From Spongiibacteraceae bacterium (lineage in GTDB: Bacteria; Pseudomonadota; Gammaproteobacteria; Pseudomonadales; Dasaniaceae): 52,137 nt of DNA. Under the pieces are notes generated by a model. The model did not search any database. It saw only the letters and a program-made list of their open reading frames with translations, and was not told the origin of the DNA. The first letter of the stretch is position 1. Every line of letters starts with the position of its first letter. The stretch spans positions 1 through 52,137 of the forward strand of contig JANQLG010000049.1 of the NCBI GenBank assembly GCA_028280715.1. The letters are read 5' to 3'. Positions 1-8,939 of the stretch are shown here, piece by piece. The translations under genes were made by a program, and so were the position numbers.

Positions 1-49
1 CGGCCTGTCACGCCGGAGGTCGCGGGTTCGAGTCCCGTCCGGTCCGCCA
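1..49 (+). tRNA. tRNA-Asp (GTC), 3' part
   Basis: This is the 3' portion of a tRNA whose 5' part lies before the window. The anticodon loop CTGTCAC carries GTC at 7-9 and is closed by CGGC/GCCG of the anticodon stem. The T arm GCGGGTTCGAGTCCCGT follows, and the sequence ends with an encoded CCA at 47-49. The sequence closely matches gammaproteobacterial tRNA-Asp as I remember it. Confidence 0.95.
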
Positions 50-71
50 TTTAAAAGAACGAAACAATTAG

Positions 72-93
72 ACACCCCCCGGGTGTTTTTTTA
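72..93 (+). terminator. Rho-independent terminator of the tRNA-Asp gene
   Basis: A six-base-pair stem ACACCC/GGGTGT with a CCC loop is followed at once by a run of T, 22 bases after the CCA end of tRNA-Asp. The short GC-rich stem plus T tract is a classical intrinsic terminator on the plus strand. Confidence 0.85.
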
Positions 94-285
94 TGTCTGC
101 GATTTATGATGAACCCGCGAAGCCGGAAGGAGCCAAAAGCCCTTAGGCTGTTTAGATTAATCCCATCTGATCCGCCATAACAAATCCACCTGTTCTACTA
201 AATGGATTTTAGGGACACAAAAAATATCAGTTACAGAAAAAATAAAGTGGTGGCAGTTGGGCGATCAGCTTGTCTTTGTTCTCAT

Positions 286-1230
286 TCATGCGCTTGAACG
301 AACATTCATCCGGTGTTCTTGCGGGCTTACGCCCCGAACACGTTTAAATGCTGCACTGAACGCGAATGGGGTTGCATAACCGACTTTCTCCGACACAGTG
401 CTTACTGTTTCATCGGGTTGACACAACAGATCAGCTGCCAAGGCCATCCGCCAATTCTTCAGGAATGTCATAGGTGGTTCACCTACCAGATGATGGAACC
501 GGCGCGCGAGTGATGCACGGGAAGCGCCTGACTCCATGGCAAGTTTGTCTATCGTCCACGGGTGAGCGGGGTTATCGTGCATGAGGCGCAGTGCTTTCTC
601 GACAATCCGGTCGCCTTGGAATCGCCACCATTCCGGGCGGCTATTGTCACGGTGTGCGAACCAGGCTTTAAGTACAGCTGTGACCAGAAGATCAAGTAAC
701 CGATCCAGTACCGCGGCTTGCCCCGGCTCGTCTTTAATAACCTCGTCGCAGAGCAACGGCACGAGTGGCGACTCCCAGTCGGCGTGCGTTAGCGATAGAA
801 CGGGTGGTAGTGCGTTTAACAGACGGTCACTGATATCGCTCAGATGTTCATAAGCGCCGACCAAAAAAACTGTCGAGCCATTAGGATCATTACCCCATGT
901 TCGAACACCGTGCGTCATTGTCTCCAGCACGGAGTTGCCATCCAAATCGCAACAACGCTGGCCAGGGTGGATACAGACGAGAGGGGATGTCGTGGGCGAG
1001 TCGGCGACATTGTAGTGGTCTGGTGCGCGCGTGATGGCAATATCTCCCGGGCCTATCCGCACCGGGTCAGCTTTGTCGGGCACAATCCAAATCTCTCCCG
1101 ACACACCGGCAATCAGCGTCAGTGGTGACTCGGCAAGGATTCTCAGCGACCAAGGCGAGTTCATGACTGTACGCAGGGCGAAGGCGCCACGTGCCCGCGG
1201 TGCGGCTAGTAGTCCACCTAACGTGTCCAT
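286..1230 (-). CDS. AraC family transcriptional regulator with cupin-type sensor domain
   Basis: The 314-residue protein has an N-terminal cupin-like effector domain of the AraC cupin_6 type (about residues 5-190). A C-terminal pair of helix-turn-helix motifs (about 215-310) contains ESGASRASLARRFHHLVG and the signature run VGYATPFAFSAAFKRVRG, followed by SPQEHR. It is divergent from the NmrA-like reductase and DUF1772 gene. Family knowledge suggests that such neighbours are often the targets of these regulators. Its GC content and codon use are visibly higher than in the genes after position 2900, which points to acquisition together with its two targets. The effector is unknown. Confidence 0.9.
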   Translation of the reverse strand: MDTLGGLLAAPRARGAFALRTVMNSPWSLRILAESPLTLIAGVSGEIWIVPDKADPVRIGPGDIAITRAPDHYNVADSPTTSPLVCIHPGQRCCDLDGNSVLETMTHGVRTWGNDPNGSTVFLVGAYEHLSDISDRLLNALPPVLSLTHADWESPLVPLLCDEVIKDEPGQAAVLDRLLDLLVTAVLKAWFAHRDNSRPEWWRFQGDRIVEKALRLMHDNPAHPWTIDKLAMESGASRASLARRFHHLVGEPPMTFLKNWRMALAADLLCQPDETVSTVSEKVGYATPFAFSAAFKRVRGVSPQEHRMNVRSSA

Positions 1231-1364
1231 CGAATGATTGTAGACGAATGCATATGAATCTGATTATCCCGAGAATGGTGTGTCACCGGTCTCCCCCTTA
1301 CTCTAATTAGCGTTGAAACCGACCTATTGGTCAAGCGCAAATGTATACAAACGGGAGAAAGATG

Positions 1365-2222
1365 ATGAAAGCGAAATCACGTACTTACGAAAACCAGGAG
1401 GGTGTCACCCTGGTACTGGGCGGCACCGGCAAGACCGGGCGTCGTGTCACAGAGCGACTACAGTCTCGTGGCGTCAAAACTCGCATTGCGTCCCGCTCCG
1501 CGAACCCTTCCTTCGAGTGGAACGATCCGGGCACGTGGGAGGCCGCCCTTGAAGATGTGACCGCGGCCTATATCACCTACGCTCCGGACCTAGCAATTCC
1601 GGGTGCGACAGCCTCGATTCGTGCGTTCGTAGAAAAGGCCGTCGCGCAGGGCGTTAAGCACTTGGTGTTGTTGTCAGGTCGCGGCGAAGAAGAGGCGCAA
1701 GCTTGTGAGCGGATCATCCAGGAAGCCGATGTCGAGTGGACAATTGTTCGCGCGAGTTGGTTTATGCAGAATTTCTCGGAAGGCGAGTTTCTCGATATGG
1801 TGCTGGGTGGCACTATCACGCTGCCGGCCGCAGATATTCCAGAACCTTTTGTTGACGTTAATGACATCGCCGATGTTGCAGTTGCCGCGCTCACCGAGGA
1901 GGGGCATGCCTACGAAATCTATGAGGTCACTGGGCCCCGCATGCTGACTTTCACCGAACTGGCGCGAGAGATCTCACAAGCTGTTGGCCAGAAAGTGCAG
2001 TTCGTTCAGGTCCCGAAAAAGGCTTTTGCGCAAGCCATCGCTGAATCGGGCGCACCGGACGACATTGCGTGGATGTTGAACTACCTGTTCGAAACGGTCC
2101 TCGATGGCCGCAACGCGTATATAACTGATGGTGTAAAGCGTGCTCTAGGTCGTGAGCCAACCGACTTCGCTGATTTTGCGCAGCGCATAGCCGCAACTGG
2201 GATATGGAGGGCCAGCGCATGA
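1365..2222 (+). CDS. NmrA-like NAD(P)-dependent oxidoreductase
   Basis: This is an SDR-type Rossmann protein of the NmrA/HSCARG family. The N-terminal dinucleotide motif VLGGTGKTGRRV is followed by a basic segment (TRIASRS) of the kind that selects NADP. The central HLVLLSGRGEE segment and WTIVRASWFMQNFSEG match the NAD(P)H-binding quinone reductase/NmrA pattern. The ATG at 1365 is preferred because GGGAG at 1353-1357 sits seven bases upstream; in-frame ATGs at 1341 and 1362 are alternatives. The stop overlaps the next start by four bases (ATGA), so the two are translationally coupled. The substrate cannot be told; a redox-sensing or quinone/flavin reductase role is plausible. Confidence 0.88.
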   Translation: MKAKSRTYENQEGVTLVLGGTGKTGRRVTERLQSRGVKTRIASRSANPSFEWNDPGTWEAALEDVTAAYITYAPDLAIPGATASIRAFVEKAVAQGVKHLVLLSGRGEEEAQACERIIQEADVEWTIVRASWFMQNFSEGEFLDMVLGGTITLPAADIPEPFVDVNDIADVAVAALTEEGHAYEIYEVTGPRMLTFTELAREISQAVGQKVQFVQVPKKAFAQAIAESGAPDDIAWMLNYLFETVLDGRNAYITDGVKRALGREPTDFADFAQRIAATGIWRASA

Positions 2223-2704
2223 GCACTGCAATGATGATTCTGGGTTTGGCATCGCTCTTGGGCGCCGCATTGATGACCGGCACGTTCTATGCGTTTTCGA
2301 CATTCGTGATGAAGGCCCTGGCTCGTGTTCCGGCTGCCGAGGGAATGGCCTCGATGCAGTCGATCAATGTCGTCGTGATCAACCGTTGGTTTCTAAGCGT
2401 ATTTATGGGAACCACGGTTTTGTCTGGGATCCTGGTGGGACTGGCGCTATTTGACCGGCAGCCAAGCTCGCTCTGGATGTTAAGTGGTGGGCTTGTCTAT
2501 GTGCTAGGCACATTCCTTGTCACGATGATCTGTAACGTCCCGCTCAATAACGAACTGGCGCGAGCGTCAGCGACGGAACTGGATGGGCATGATGTGTGGG
2601 TGCGGTATCTCGATCGGTGGACCAAATGGAATCACTTGCGAACGGTGTTTGCAGTGATCTCGACGTTACTGTTTGCGCTTGGCTTAATGGCAGCCGTGGA
2701 GTAG
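2219..2704 (+). CDS. DUF1772 (anthrone oxygenase-like) membrane protein
   Basis: The protein has about 161 residues and four hydrophobic segments (near residues 3-30, 50-75, 85-108 and 140-160). The conserved TGTFYAFSTFVMKAL near the N terminus and NVPLNNELA followed by WVRYLDRWTKWNHLRT near the C terminus are typical of DUF1772. Some fungal members have been called anthrone oxygenases; the bacterial members have no settled function. The ATG at 2219 is chosen because it overlaps the upstream stop as ATGA and has GGAGG 10-14 bases upstream; an in-frame ATG at 2204 is an alternative. It belongs to the GC-rich AraC/NmrA cassette. Confidence 0.82.
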   Translation: MSTAMMILGLASLLGAALMTGTFYAFSTFVMKALARVPAAEGMASMQSINVVVINRWFLSVFMGTTVLSGILVGLALFDRQPSSLWMLSGGLVYVLGTFLVTMICNVPLNNELARASATELDGHDVWVRYLDRWTKWNHLRTVFAVISTLLFALGLMAAVE

Positions 2705-2742
2705 GTGTTTTTATATTTTTAATAAATGCGTATTGAAGGGAA

Positions 2743-2760
2743 TCGAACCGAAAGGTTCGA
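2743..2760. other. Perfect 7-bp hairpin with GAAA tetraloop
   Basis: TCGAACC-GAAA-GGTTCGA forms a perfect stem with a stable tetraloop 38 bases after the DUF1772 stop. It has no T tract on the plus strand. It may help to end or protect the upstream mRNA. It also marks the boundary between the GC-rich cassette and the AT-richer DNA that follows. Confidence 0.4.
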
Positions 2761-2937
2761 CAAAATGTTACTTAGGAGTATTTTCTACGGATGACATTAT
2801 TGTGAAGTTCTGGATGATATTGTTACGAAGTTTTGAAGGGAGTAAAACAACCCGAATACTGTATATGACAGCGCTTTACTGAATCACAAGCAGACGACAT
2901 AATGTAGTCCATCATCGATCTGGATAATTTTAATGCT

Positions 2938-3399
2938 ATGAAGAATATTTTCTTTCTACCCACTCTAGTTATCTTGTTGTGTTTGTCTGCAAAAACTATC
3001 GCTGAAGGTAAGGTCTATGGTGAGGCTATGCCTGAGCAGTTGAATGCTGTTTCATTGGCCGATGCAATCGGTGCACTTGAAACTGACAAAAATCTTCCCC
3101 AAAAAATTACCGGTACAGTGACTCAAGTGTGTCAAAAAAAGGGCTGTTGGTTAATCCTTACCGATAATGATCGCTATGCCCGTGTTACTTTTAAAGATTA
3201 TGCGTTCTTTGTTCCTACAGATACCGTTAACCAAACAGGTACTGTCTATGGTGTCTTAATTGAGAGAATGCTTAGCCAGAGTGAAGCTGAGCATTATGCG
3301 AAAGATGCGGGCATGAAAAATACAGAAGAGGTGAAGGCGAGCAAAGAATATTCGATTGTAGCAGAGTCGGTTTTGTTTGAAATGGAAGTGTCTCAATAA
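2938..3399 (+). CDS. Exported DUF4920 domain protein
   Basis: The 153-residue protein has an N-terminal signal peptide (about residues 1-22, ending near TIAEG). The rest matches the DUF4920 pattern: KITGTVTQVCQKKGCW, then ARVTFKDYAFFVP and GTVYGVLIE. The Cys pair in VCQKKGCW is the conserved family feature and could bind a metal or form a disulphide. The fold is OB-like by family description. The function is unknown. It is monocistronic and convergent with msrQ. No convincing ribosome binding site is visible, but the signal peptide fixes this start. Confidence 0.8.
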   Translation: MKNIFFLPTLVILLCLSAKTIAEGKVYGEAMPEQLNAVSLADAIGALETDKNLPQKITGTVTQVCQKKGCWLILTDNDRYARVTFKDYAFFVPTDTVNQTGTVYGVLIERMLSQSEAEHYAKDAGMKNTEEVKASKEYSIVAESVLFEMEVSQ

Positions 3400-3564
3400 T
3401 GCCATTTGATTTACAAAATAAATTTTTCGTACGGTCATCCTGTATGATTCCGATATTGACCTGCTATCCATGCCAGTAACAACTATCGCGTTAAAATTAT
3501 AAAACCATGGCAATATAGTTGGCGCGGTTGAGATGTTTTTTATTTTCACAGTGCTGAACTGATA

Positions 3565-4248
3565 TTATCTTTTTGCCTCCATGCCGTCATCTTTAAGCGT
3601 ATTAGAGAAAATGGTGCTAAACAGTATTCTGTCTAACAATAATATGGCCAACAACAATGTGAAAATTACAGGGCGGTTATCGCCTAACTTGGCTAACCAA
3701 TAAAAATGTAGACAGGCAAGTACAGCTGCCAGGTACACGAATCGATGTAGCGTTCGCCAATATCGTCCCATTTTTCGCATACAGATATTGGGAGAAGTCA
3801 GTGCCAACAGGGTTAATATCAGCCATCCGGATATGCCAACTAATATAAAGGGTCTATCCTTTACGTCGTAATATAATTCTTCCCAATCAAGACCAATATC
3901 AAGCCATAAGTAAGCAGCGAGGTGTAAGCTAGCATAAAAGAAACAGAACAAGCCGATCATACGTCGGCATCGAATGATCCAATTCCAGTCAGCAAGTCTT
4001 CTACCGAATTTAACCTTCAATGCTCTGAGAAACAGACAAAGCCAGCGTCTGAGACTCGATACTAATAAACTCAACAATAGGCAGATAAACCCCCATTCAC
4101 CAGTAACGCCCATAATAGTTTTATGGGGATTAGTGCCGATAGTATTTTGTGAGTAGGTATAAAACAGTTGCGCAGCTGGATAGCTTAAGCAGAGAAAGAT
4201 AAAGCATTTCGCGACAATAACTTTATTTTTTTGAAGGCTGAATGGCAT
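3565..4248 (-). CDS. msrQ: MsrQ-like haem b membrane subunit of the MsrPQ methionine sulfoxide reductase
   Basis: This integral membrane protein has about six hydrophobic segments and belongs to the ferric-reductase-like transmembrane (YedZ/MsrQ) family. Histidines in membrane helices (YASLHLAAYLW, WRTLHRFVYLAA, LACLHFYWLAK) are the expected haem ligands. MsrQ passes electrons from the quinone pool or flavin reductase to periplasmic MsrP. The start is uncertain. The frame is open to a TTG at 4275, which would overlap the msrP stop, but the first ATG is at 4248, eleven bases past that stop. Its position directly after msrP supports the assignment. Confidence 0.85.
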   Translation of the reverse strand: MPFSLQKNKVIVAKCFIFLCLSYPAAQLFYTYSQNTIGTNPHKTIMGVTGEWGFICLLLSLLVSSLRRWLCLFLRALKVKFGRRLADWNWIIRCRRMIGLFCFFYASLHLAAYLWLDIGLDWEELYYDVKDRPFILVGISGWLILTLLALTSPNICMRKMGRYWRTLHRFVYLAAVLACLHFYWLAKLGDNRPVIFTLLLAILLLDRILFSTIFSNTLKDDGMEAKR

Positions 4249-4258
4249 TGAATACACG

Positions 4259-5137
4259 TTAAAAGTTAGCCTCAAGATCCATACCTTTATAGAGGTCGGC
4301 TACTTGATTTTCAAAACCATTAAACATTTTTGTTTTGCGTTTTTTTAATTCGCCAATTCTGACTTCTCTGCGCTGACTCCAGCGTGGATGAGCAACCGTT
4401 GGATTCACATTGGCATAAAAGCCATATTCGCTGGGACTTGATTTCATCCAGCTGGTGGTAGGCATCTCAGCGGTTAATTCAATCGATGTAATAGCCTTGA
4501 TACTTTTAAAACCATATTTCCACGGAACAACCAATCGAAGTGGTGCACCGTTTTGTTTAGGCAAAGGTTTATCATATAAACCCGTTGCCAAAATAGTGAG
4601 GGGATGCATGGCTTCATCAAGTCGCAATCCCTCTACATAAGGCCATTCCAACACATTTCTTCTTTGGCCAATCATTTCGGATGGACGAAACAGGCTGTTG
4701 AATTTTACATACTTTGCATTAGCTGTAGGTTTAACTTTTTCAAGTAATTGTTGAAGTTGAAAACCTTGCCAGGGTATCACCATTGACCAGCCCTCAACAC
4801 AACGAAGAGGGTAGACAAAACGTTTACTTTGAAAATCATTGAGCAGTTGGCTGACATCAATGACGAGTGGTTTTTCAACTTCTCCGCCGATAGTGATTTC
4901 CCACGGTGTGATGGCGAGGTCCTGTGCAAGAATGGCTATTGCTTCTTTATTGGTCGAAAACTCATAGTAATTATTGTAATGAGTGATGTCATGAAGAGAG
5001 GTGAGTTGTTCGTCAAGGGTGTTGGCAGCCAACACTTTATTAAACGCGCTGCTGGTTCCTAACAGACTGACAGCTGCAGCGATAAACTTTCGTCTGTGCA
5101 GATAAATGGATTCTTTTGTGATATCACTACCATTCAT
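4259..5137 (-). CDS. msrP: MsrP, periplasmic molybdopterin-dependent methionine sulfoxide reductase
   Basis: The 292-residue protein has a twin-arginine signal (HRRKFIAAAVSLLGTSSAF, residues 14-32) and an oxidoreductase molybdopterin-binding domain. The molybdenum-ligand Cys lies in YPLRCVEGWSMVIPW; other family segments are PLTILATGLYDKPLPKQNGAPLRL and VPWKYGFKSIKAI. It repairs oxidised methionines in envelope proteins, for example after hypochlorous acid stress, with electrons from MsrQ encoded immediately downstream. It is somewhat shorter than E. coli MsrP (about 334 residues). It lies 67 bases after the dihaem cytochrome gene on the same strand, so the redox run may be co-transcribed. 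Confidence 0.93.
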   Translation of the reverse strand: MNGSDITKESIYLHRRKFIAAAVSLLGTSSAFNKVLAANTLDEQLTSLHDITHYNNYYEFSTNKEAIAILAQDLAITPWEITIGGEVEKPLVIDVSQLLNDFQSKRFVYPLRCVEGWSMVIPWQGFQLQQLLEKVKPTANAKYVKFNSLFRPSEMIGQRRNVLEWPYVEGLRLDEAMHPLTILATGLYDKPLPKQNGAPLRLVVPWKYGFKSIKAITSIELTAEMPTTSWMKSSPSEYGFYANVNPTVAHPRWSQRREVRIGELKKRKTKMFNGFENQVADLYKGMDLEANF

Positions 5138-5204
5138 AATGTGAACATCTTAGTACAGATATTGGTGTGGATAATCAGTGGTATTTGATCTTATATAGTG
5201 AGTG

Positions 5205-5900
5205 TTATTCTCTTAGCGACTTGATGTATTGAATCACTGACAATATATCGTGTCGTGATAGTTCATCGCCCCAAGGTGGCATTTGCGGAGAACGCTGCAT
5301 AATCTCGCCACCTGTTGTAATAATTAATTCAAGGTAGCTATCATTTTGACGACTTTTGGTTAAATCAAAGGGTGGTGGGCTTTTAACAATTCTGGCCATT
5401 TTACCGTCCCCTTTGCCTTTGTCTCCATGACATCGGGTGCAATAGGTTTTATATAAAAGTTCACCATGACGTATATTCGGTTCGATGCGATTACTTTGAT
5501 TGCGTAGTAATTTAGTGCCCTCTGCCGGGTCGTTTTTTAGAAAAACAACAAAATCAGTTAACTGGTTAAGTTCTTCCTCATTAAACGCAGAATTCCAGGG
5601 TGGCATAAAGCTTTCTCTGCTATTCGTCTGACTGCCATTTTTAATAATCTCTAAAATATCTTCACGACTATTGGCTTTATTAGAGGTTAATAAGTTAGTC
5701 ATAGGGTAATCATCGATGACCAAGGCAAGAGGACCTTCGCCCATACCATTGACACCATGACACAGTGAACAAAAACGCCTGAATAAATAAGCTCCCTCAG
5801 AGATATTTTTTGCTTCTACATCTGCTACTACATTAGTACTGGCCGCGGCTATTGAATTTTGAAGCAGTAACAAACCAACAATAAAAATTACTTTTGACAT
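5205..5900 (-). CDS. Exported dihaem cytochrome c
   Basis: The 231-residue protein has a signal peptide (residues 1 to about 19) and two class I cytochrome c domains. CSLCHG starts the first domain and CTRCHG the second. Candidate axial methionines lie in SFMPPWNSAF and QMPPWGDEL, and the SFMPPW/QMPPWG repeat suggests an internal duplication. It probably carries electrons in the periplasm for the adjacent dihaem peroxidase and cupredoxin. It lies 32 bases downstream of the cupredoxin gene on the same strand. Confidence 0.9.
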   Translation of the reverse strand: MSKVIFIVGLLLLQNSIAAASTNVVADVEAKNISEGAYLFRRFCSLCHGVNGMGEGPLALVIDDYPMTNLLTSNKANSREDILEIIKNGSQTNSRESFMPPWNSAFNEEELNQLTDFVVFLKNDPAEGTKLLRNQSNRIEPNIRHGELLYKTYCTRCHGDKGKGDGKMARIVKSPPPFDLTKSRQNDSYLELIITTGGEIMQRSPQMPPWGDELSRHDILSVIQYIKSLRE

Positions 5901-5932
5901 ATAGCATCCTGCATTTTAACTACGTACATATT

Positions 5933-6256
5933 TTATTGGACTTCGATTGTCATTTTCATTGTTGGGTGGATAGCGCACTCAACTTCGACAGTTCCCTTGG
6001 TATCAAACACAACTTCTCTGGACTCTCCTTTTGGGAAAGAGCCAAGGTCAAAGAATTTGGCATCGGATAAACTGTATACATTATGAAAAAATGTATCTTC
6101 ATTTTTAAAGCTGACAGTATCACCCACTTTTATCGTCAGTTTATCTTTGGTAAACGATTTATTCTTTTGACCTACTTCATAGGTTTCGCCCCATGCCAGT
6201 AAGCTGAGTGGTGATAACGTGCAGAACAACAAGCCAATCATTGTATTTTTAGTCAT
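5933..6256 (-). CDS. Exported cupredoxin (plastocyanin/amicyanin-like)
   Basis: The 107-residue precursor has a signal peptide ending around LLAWGE. The mature part is a small blue-copper domain. The four expected copper ligands are His in TFFHNVYS, and Cys, His and Met in ECAIHPTMKM near the C terminus. Such proteins shuttle electrons in the periplasm. It is 12 bases downstream of the MauG/CcpA-like gene and 32 bases upstream of the cytochrome c gene, so it most likely serves as their redox partner. Confidence 0.9.
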   Translation of the reverse strand: MTKNTMIGLLFCTLSPLSLLAWGETYEVGQKNKSFTKDKLTIKVGDTVSFKNEDTFFHNVYSLSDAKFFDLGSFPKGESREVVFDTKGTVEVECAIHPTMKMTIEVQ

Positions 6257-6268
6257 AATGTAGATTTC

Positions 6269-7306
6269 CTATTTAGGTAAAATGGGCAGTAAAAATGCTT
6301 TTTTAGGTGAAGAAAGCGACAATAAGAATAATTCCAGATTTTCTTTATCGGTTTTGCTCAATGTTAGCTTTTTTAAATTCGGTGACAGGTTGGTTTTTAC
6401 ATCGCCACCGCGTTCATAAAAATCGATTAGCTCTTTTAGTGTCGCAACTGATCCATCGTGAAAATAGGGTGCACTGTATTCGATATCTCGAATAGTTGGT
6501 GTTTTGAAGGCACCTTTCATAAGTTTTAAAGGTACCTCGGCATATCGGCCGAGATCAGGATTTTCTTTTCCAAATGAAATTAGTCCGATATTGTGGAAAC
6601 CATCGTCGGTAAAATTATTGCCGGAATGACAGACGGCACAATTGCCTTTATCAGGATCGACAAAAACTTTAAAGCCTTCAATTTCAGCTTTTGACAAAGC
6701 ACTGGCATCGCCCTTTATCCAACGATCAAAACGGGAATTATTGGAAACAACAGTTCGTTCAAAAGAAGCAATGGCCTTTGATAGGCTGGCAGCAGCAATC
6801 GGTTCTCCCGGATAGGCTTTTGCAAACATAGCCTTATATTCTTCATTACTGTTTAGCCACTCGAACAGACTTTTAATATTCATGTTCATTTCTACGGTAG
6901 CTTCCATTGGCCCCATAGCCTGATCTTCGAGGGATTTTTTTCGCCCATCCCACATTTGTAGGTTGTTATAGGCTGTGTTGGTAATAACAGGAGTGGCTCT
7001 ATCCAATACTTTGCTTTGGAACCCCCTGGCTGTTGGTAAACCATCAGACCAGCCCATTAGTGGATTGTGGCAGGTGGCGCATGACATATTGCCATCACCA
7101 CTTAAGCGAGGGTCAAAAAAGAGTGCTTTGCCTAATGTGACTCTTGGCGGGGTAGGTTTATTGCCTTCAGGGTAGGGTGGCTGATCCGGTAGGATCCACT
7201 CTGAAAGGCTGGGGTGCCCGGCTTCAAACACTAAATTCGACATATCCTGTGCAGATATGTTGAAAGAAATGAGTAAAAAACAACAAGAAATGATAAAAGG
7301 TTTCAT
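6269..7306 (-). CDS. Dihaem cytochrome c peroxidase / MauG family protein
   Basis: The 345-residue protein has a signal peptide (residues 1-19, ending at NISAQ) and two c-type haem motifs, CATCHN (about residue 76) and CAVCHS (about residue 223). It keeps the family segments ATPVITNTAYNNLQMWDGR, LEDQAMGPMEATVEMNMN and TIRDIEYSAPYFHDGSVATL. Members either reduce hydrogen peroxide with electrons from cytochrome c or cupredoxin (CcpA) or carry out long-range oxidations (MauG); the sequence does not decide which. It lies 7 bases after the chemoreceptor gene and 12 bases before the cupredoxin gene. Oxidative-stress defence is the likeliest role given msrPQ downstream. Confidence 0.9.
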   Translation of the reverse strand: MKPFIISCCFLLISFNISAQDMSNLVFEAGHPSLSEWILPDQPPYPEGNKPTPPRVTLGKALFFDPRLSGDGNMSCATCHNPLMGWSDGLPTARGFQSKVLDRATPVITNTAYNNLQMWDGRKKSLEDQAMGPMEATVEMNMNIKSLFEWLNSNEEYKAMFAKAYPGEPIAAASLSKAIASFERTVVSNNSRFDRWIKGDASALSKAEIEGFKVFVDPDKGNCAVCHSGNNFTDDGFHNIGLISFGKENPDLGRYAEVPLKLMKGAFKTPTIRDIEYSAPYFHDGSVATLKELIDFYERGGDVKTNLSPNLKKLTLSKTDKENLELFLLSLSSPKKAFLLPILPK

Positions 7307-7313
7307 TTTGACC

Positions 7314-8939
7314 TCATTCTACTTTGAAACGGCTGACTGTCGCAGATAGTTCATCAGCAGCTTTGTGAACTTCACCAGAGTTTTCAAATGCAGTGCTGAC
7401 GTGTATAGCGGAATCTCCCATTGATGCCACTAACGAATGGACAGATTCAGTAATTTTTAAAATGCTGGCGTTTTGATCATGTATGACTTTGTGAATTTCA
7501 TTGACTCGTGTTGCTACGGTTGTTGCTGTTGTCGCGCTTTCATCGATTTGCTGAGCAGTCTGTTTTAATTTTTGAGTGCTGGCATCAGATTGTTCAACAT
7601 ATCGTTCTAATGTATTGGCTGTTTCAGCTATTTTGTCATTCACGTTATTGGTGATGGTTTCAATATTATTGACAGCTTCGGCGCTTCGTTGTGCAAGATG
7701 CCTTACTTCGTCTGCAACAACCGCGAACCCGCGACCCTGTTCACCTGCGCGTGCAGCTTCAATGGCGGCATTTAGAGCAAGCAAGTTGGTTTGTGCAGAG
7801 AGTTCGCTGATGGTTTGTGTAATAGCAGTGATTTCTTTAGCTGCATCGATAAGTTCGAAGGCCTGTTGCGCTGTTGTTTTAATGTTATCGTTGAGCGATG
7901 AGTAGCTTTCAACACTGGCTCCTATAACAGACATGGATTTAGAAGCAAGTTTAGAACTGGTTGAAGAAGATTCAGATATCTCTTCAAGGTTTTCTGTAAT
8001 TGAAAGAGAGCTGTCTTTTAGCAGAGCGCTTTCGTTTTCAATCTCTCGTGTCATTGTTTGAAGATTACTAAAAGCGTCGCTGAGTTGTGATGCGACAGCG
8101 TACATGCTGTCGGCACTACTTTTTAATGAAAAGGTTTTCCCACTCATTTGACTACAGGTGTCTCTTAAATTGCTGGCGGTGGTATTTACGTGCTCTAAGG
8201 TATTGCCAATTTCATCTTTTTGCGCTTCGTAGGGGTTGCTATTAGTCACAAGATTGAAGTCAGCGATTTGTCCCATACTCTTGCGTAAATAGAAGAGGGG
8301 CTTTAATAGTAATGACGTTAATCCCCATGTTATTAGCCAGCAAGCTAAAGCGCTGAAAAGAACTAGTAAACCAATAGTGTTGACTTGTTGTTGTCCATCG
8401 CTGGCCTGATCTTTAAGTGTTTGTTCCAATCTGCCTTCTGCCGATTTGAGCATTTGTACTTGCAGGCTTTTTATTTTCTTTAATATAGGCAGTAGTTTTC
8501 GAAAGGCGCTTAGTGCGCTTTCAATATCGTTTTGTCTTTTAGCTTTGATAAGTACTAATACGTTGGGCCTTGCCTGCTCAACTAAACTAACAATTTCTTC
8601 TCCCGGGCTGCCGTCGATATTATTAGCTGCATTGGTTGATGCTTCTTCAATTAATGAAAGTCCTTTTATCATATTCACTGAATATGACTTGATAACACTG
8701 ATGTCATTTTCTGCCAACATCGAACCAATGGATTCTTCAAATGCATTGGTTGCATCGTTGGCCTCGATGATTAAATCGATCAAATACTGGGTTTCTTCTA
8801 ACTTCGAACTTATGGTTCTTCCTGAGTCATAGATCACATAGGCCGCCAACGCGGAGACCAACGCGGAGAGAATAAAAGGACCAACTGACAAAACTAGGAA
8901 TTTGTATCTCCAGGAAAGGTTTCTTACAAGGTTGAGCAT
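7314..8939 (-). CDS. Methyl-accepting chemotaxis protein
   Basis: This is a transmembrane chemoreceptor. Helix 1 lies near residues 15-38, followed by a helical periplasmic sensor of about 150 residues. Helix 2 ([20 protein letters not shown]) leads into a HAMP-like linker and the cytoplasmic signalling domain. The highly conserved hairpin tip reads [20 protein letters not shown] then [21 protein letters not shown], which binds CheA/CheW. The ATG at 8939 is preferred: the frame is open to a TTG at 8948, but AAGG lies ten bases before the ATG. It is the first gene of the redox run, only seven bases from the peroxidase gene. The sensed signal is unknown, but that context suggests redox state or an oxidant. 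Confidence 0.92.
   Translation of the reverse strand: MLNLVRNLSWRYKFLVLSVGPFILSALVSALAAYVIYDSGRTISSKLEETQYLIDLIIEANDATNAFEESIGSMLAENDISVIKSYSVNMIKGLSLIEEASTNAANNIDGSPGEEIVSLVEQARPNVLVLIKAKRQNDIESALSAFRKLLPILKKIKSLQVQMLKSAEGRLEQTLKDQASDGQQQVNTIGLLVLFSALACWLITWGLTSLLLKPLFYLRKSMGQIADFNLVTNSNPYEAQKDEIGNTLEHVNTTASNLRDTCSQMSGKTFSLKSSADSMYAVASQLSDAFSNLQTMTREIENESALLKDSSLSITENLEEISESSSTSSKLASKSMSVIGASVESYSSLNDNIKTTAQQAFELIDAAKEITAITQTISELSAQTNLLALNAAIEAARAGEQGRGFAVVADEVRHLAQRSAEAVNNIETITNNVNDKIAETANTLERYVEQSDASTQKLKQTAQQIDESATTATTVATRVNEIHKVIHDQNASILKITESVHSLVASMGDSAIHVSTAFENSGEVHKAADELSATVSRFKVE

Noticed and set aside
42-178. Short repeat of the tRNA-Asp end (TCCGCCAT at 43-50 and 171-178) as an integration site
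   Set aside because: Only eight bases repeat and no integrase gene is in the window, so chance is likely.
182-209. AAATCCA/TGGATTT inverted repeat as terminator of the araC gene
   Set aside because: The stem is AT-rich with a 14-base loop and no T tract on the relevant side; it lies 77 bases past the stop.
1278-1294. GTGTCACCGGTCTCC as a fourth LacI operator
   Set aside because: It shares only ACCGGT and lacks the dyad of the true sites.
2743-2790. T-arm-like sequence (GGTTCGATTCCC on the minus strand) as a tRNA or att remnant
   Set aside because: No anticodon arm, acceptor stem or CCA end can be built around it; the simple hairpin explains the signal.
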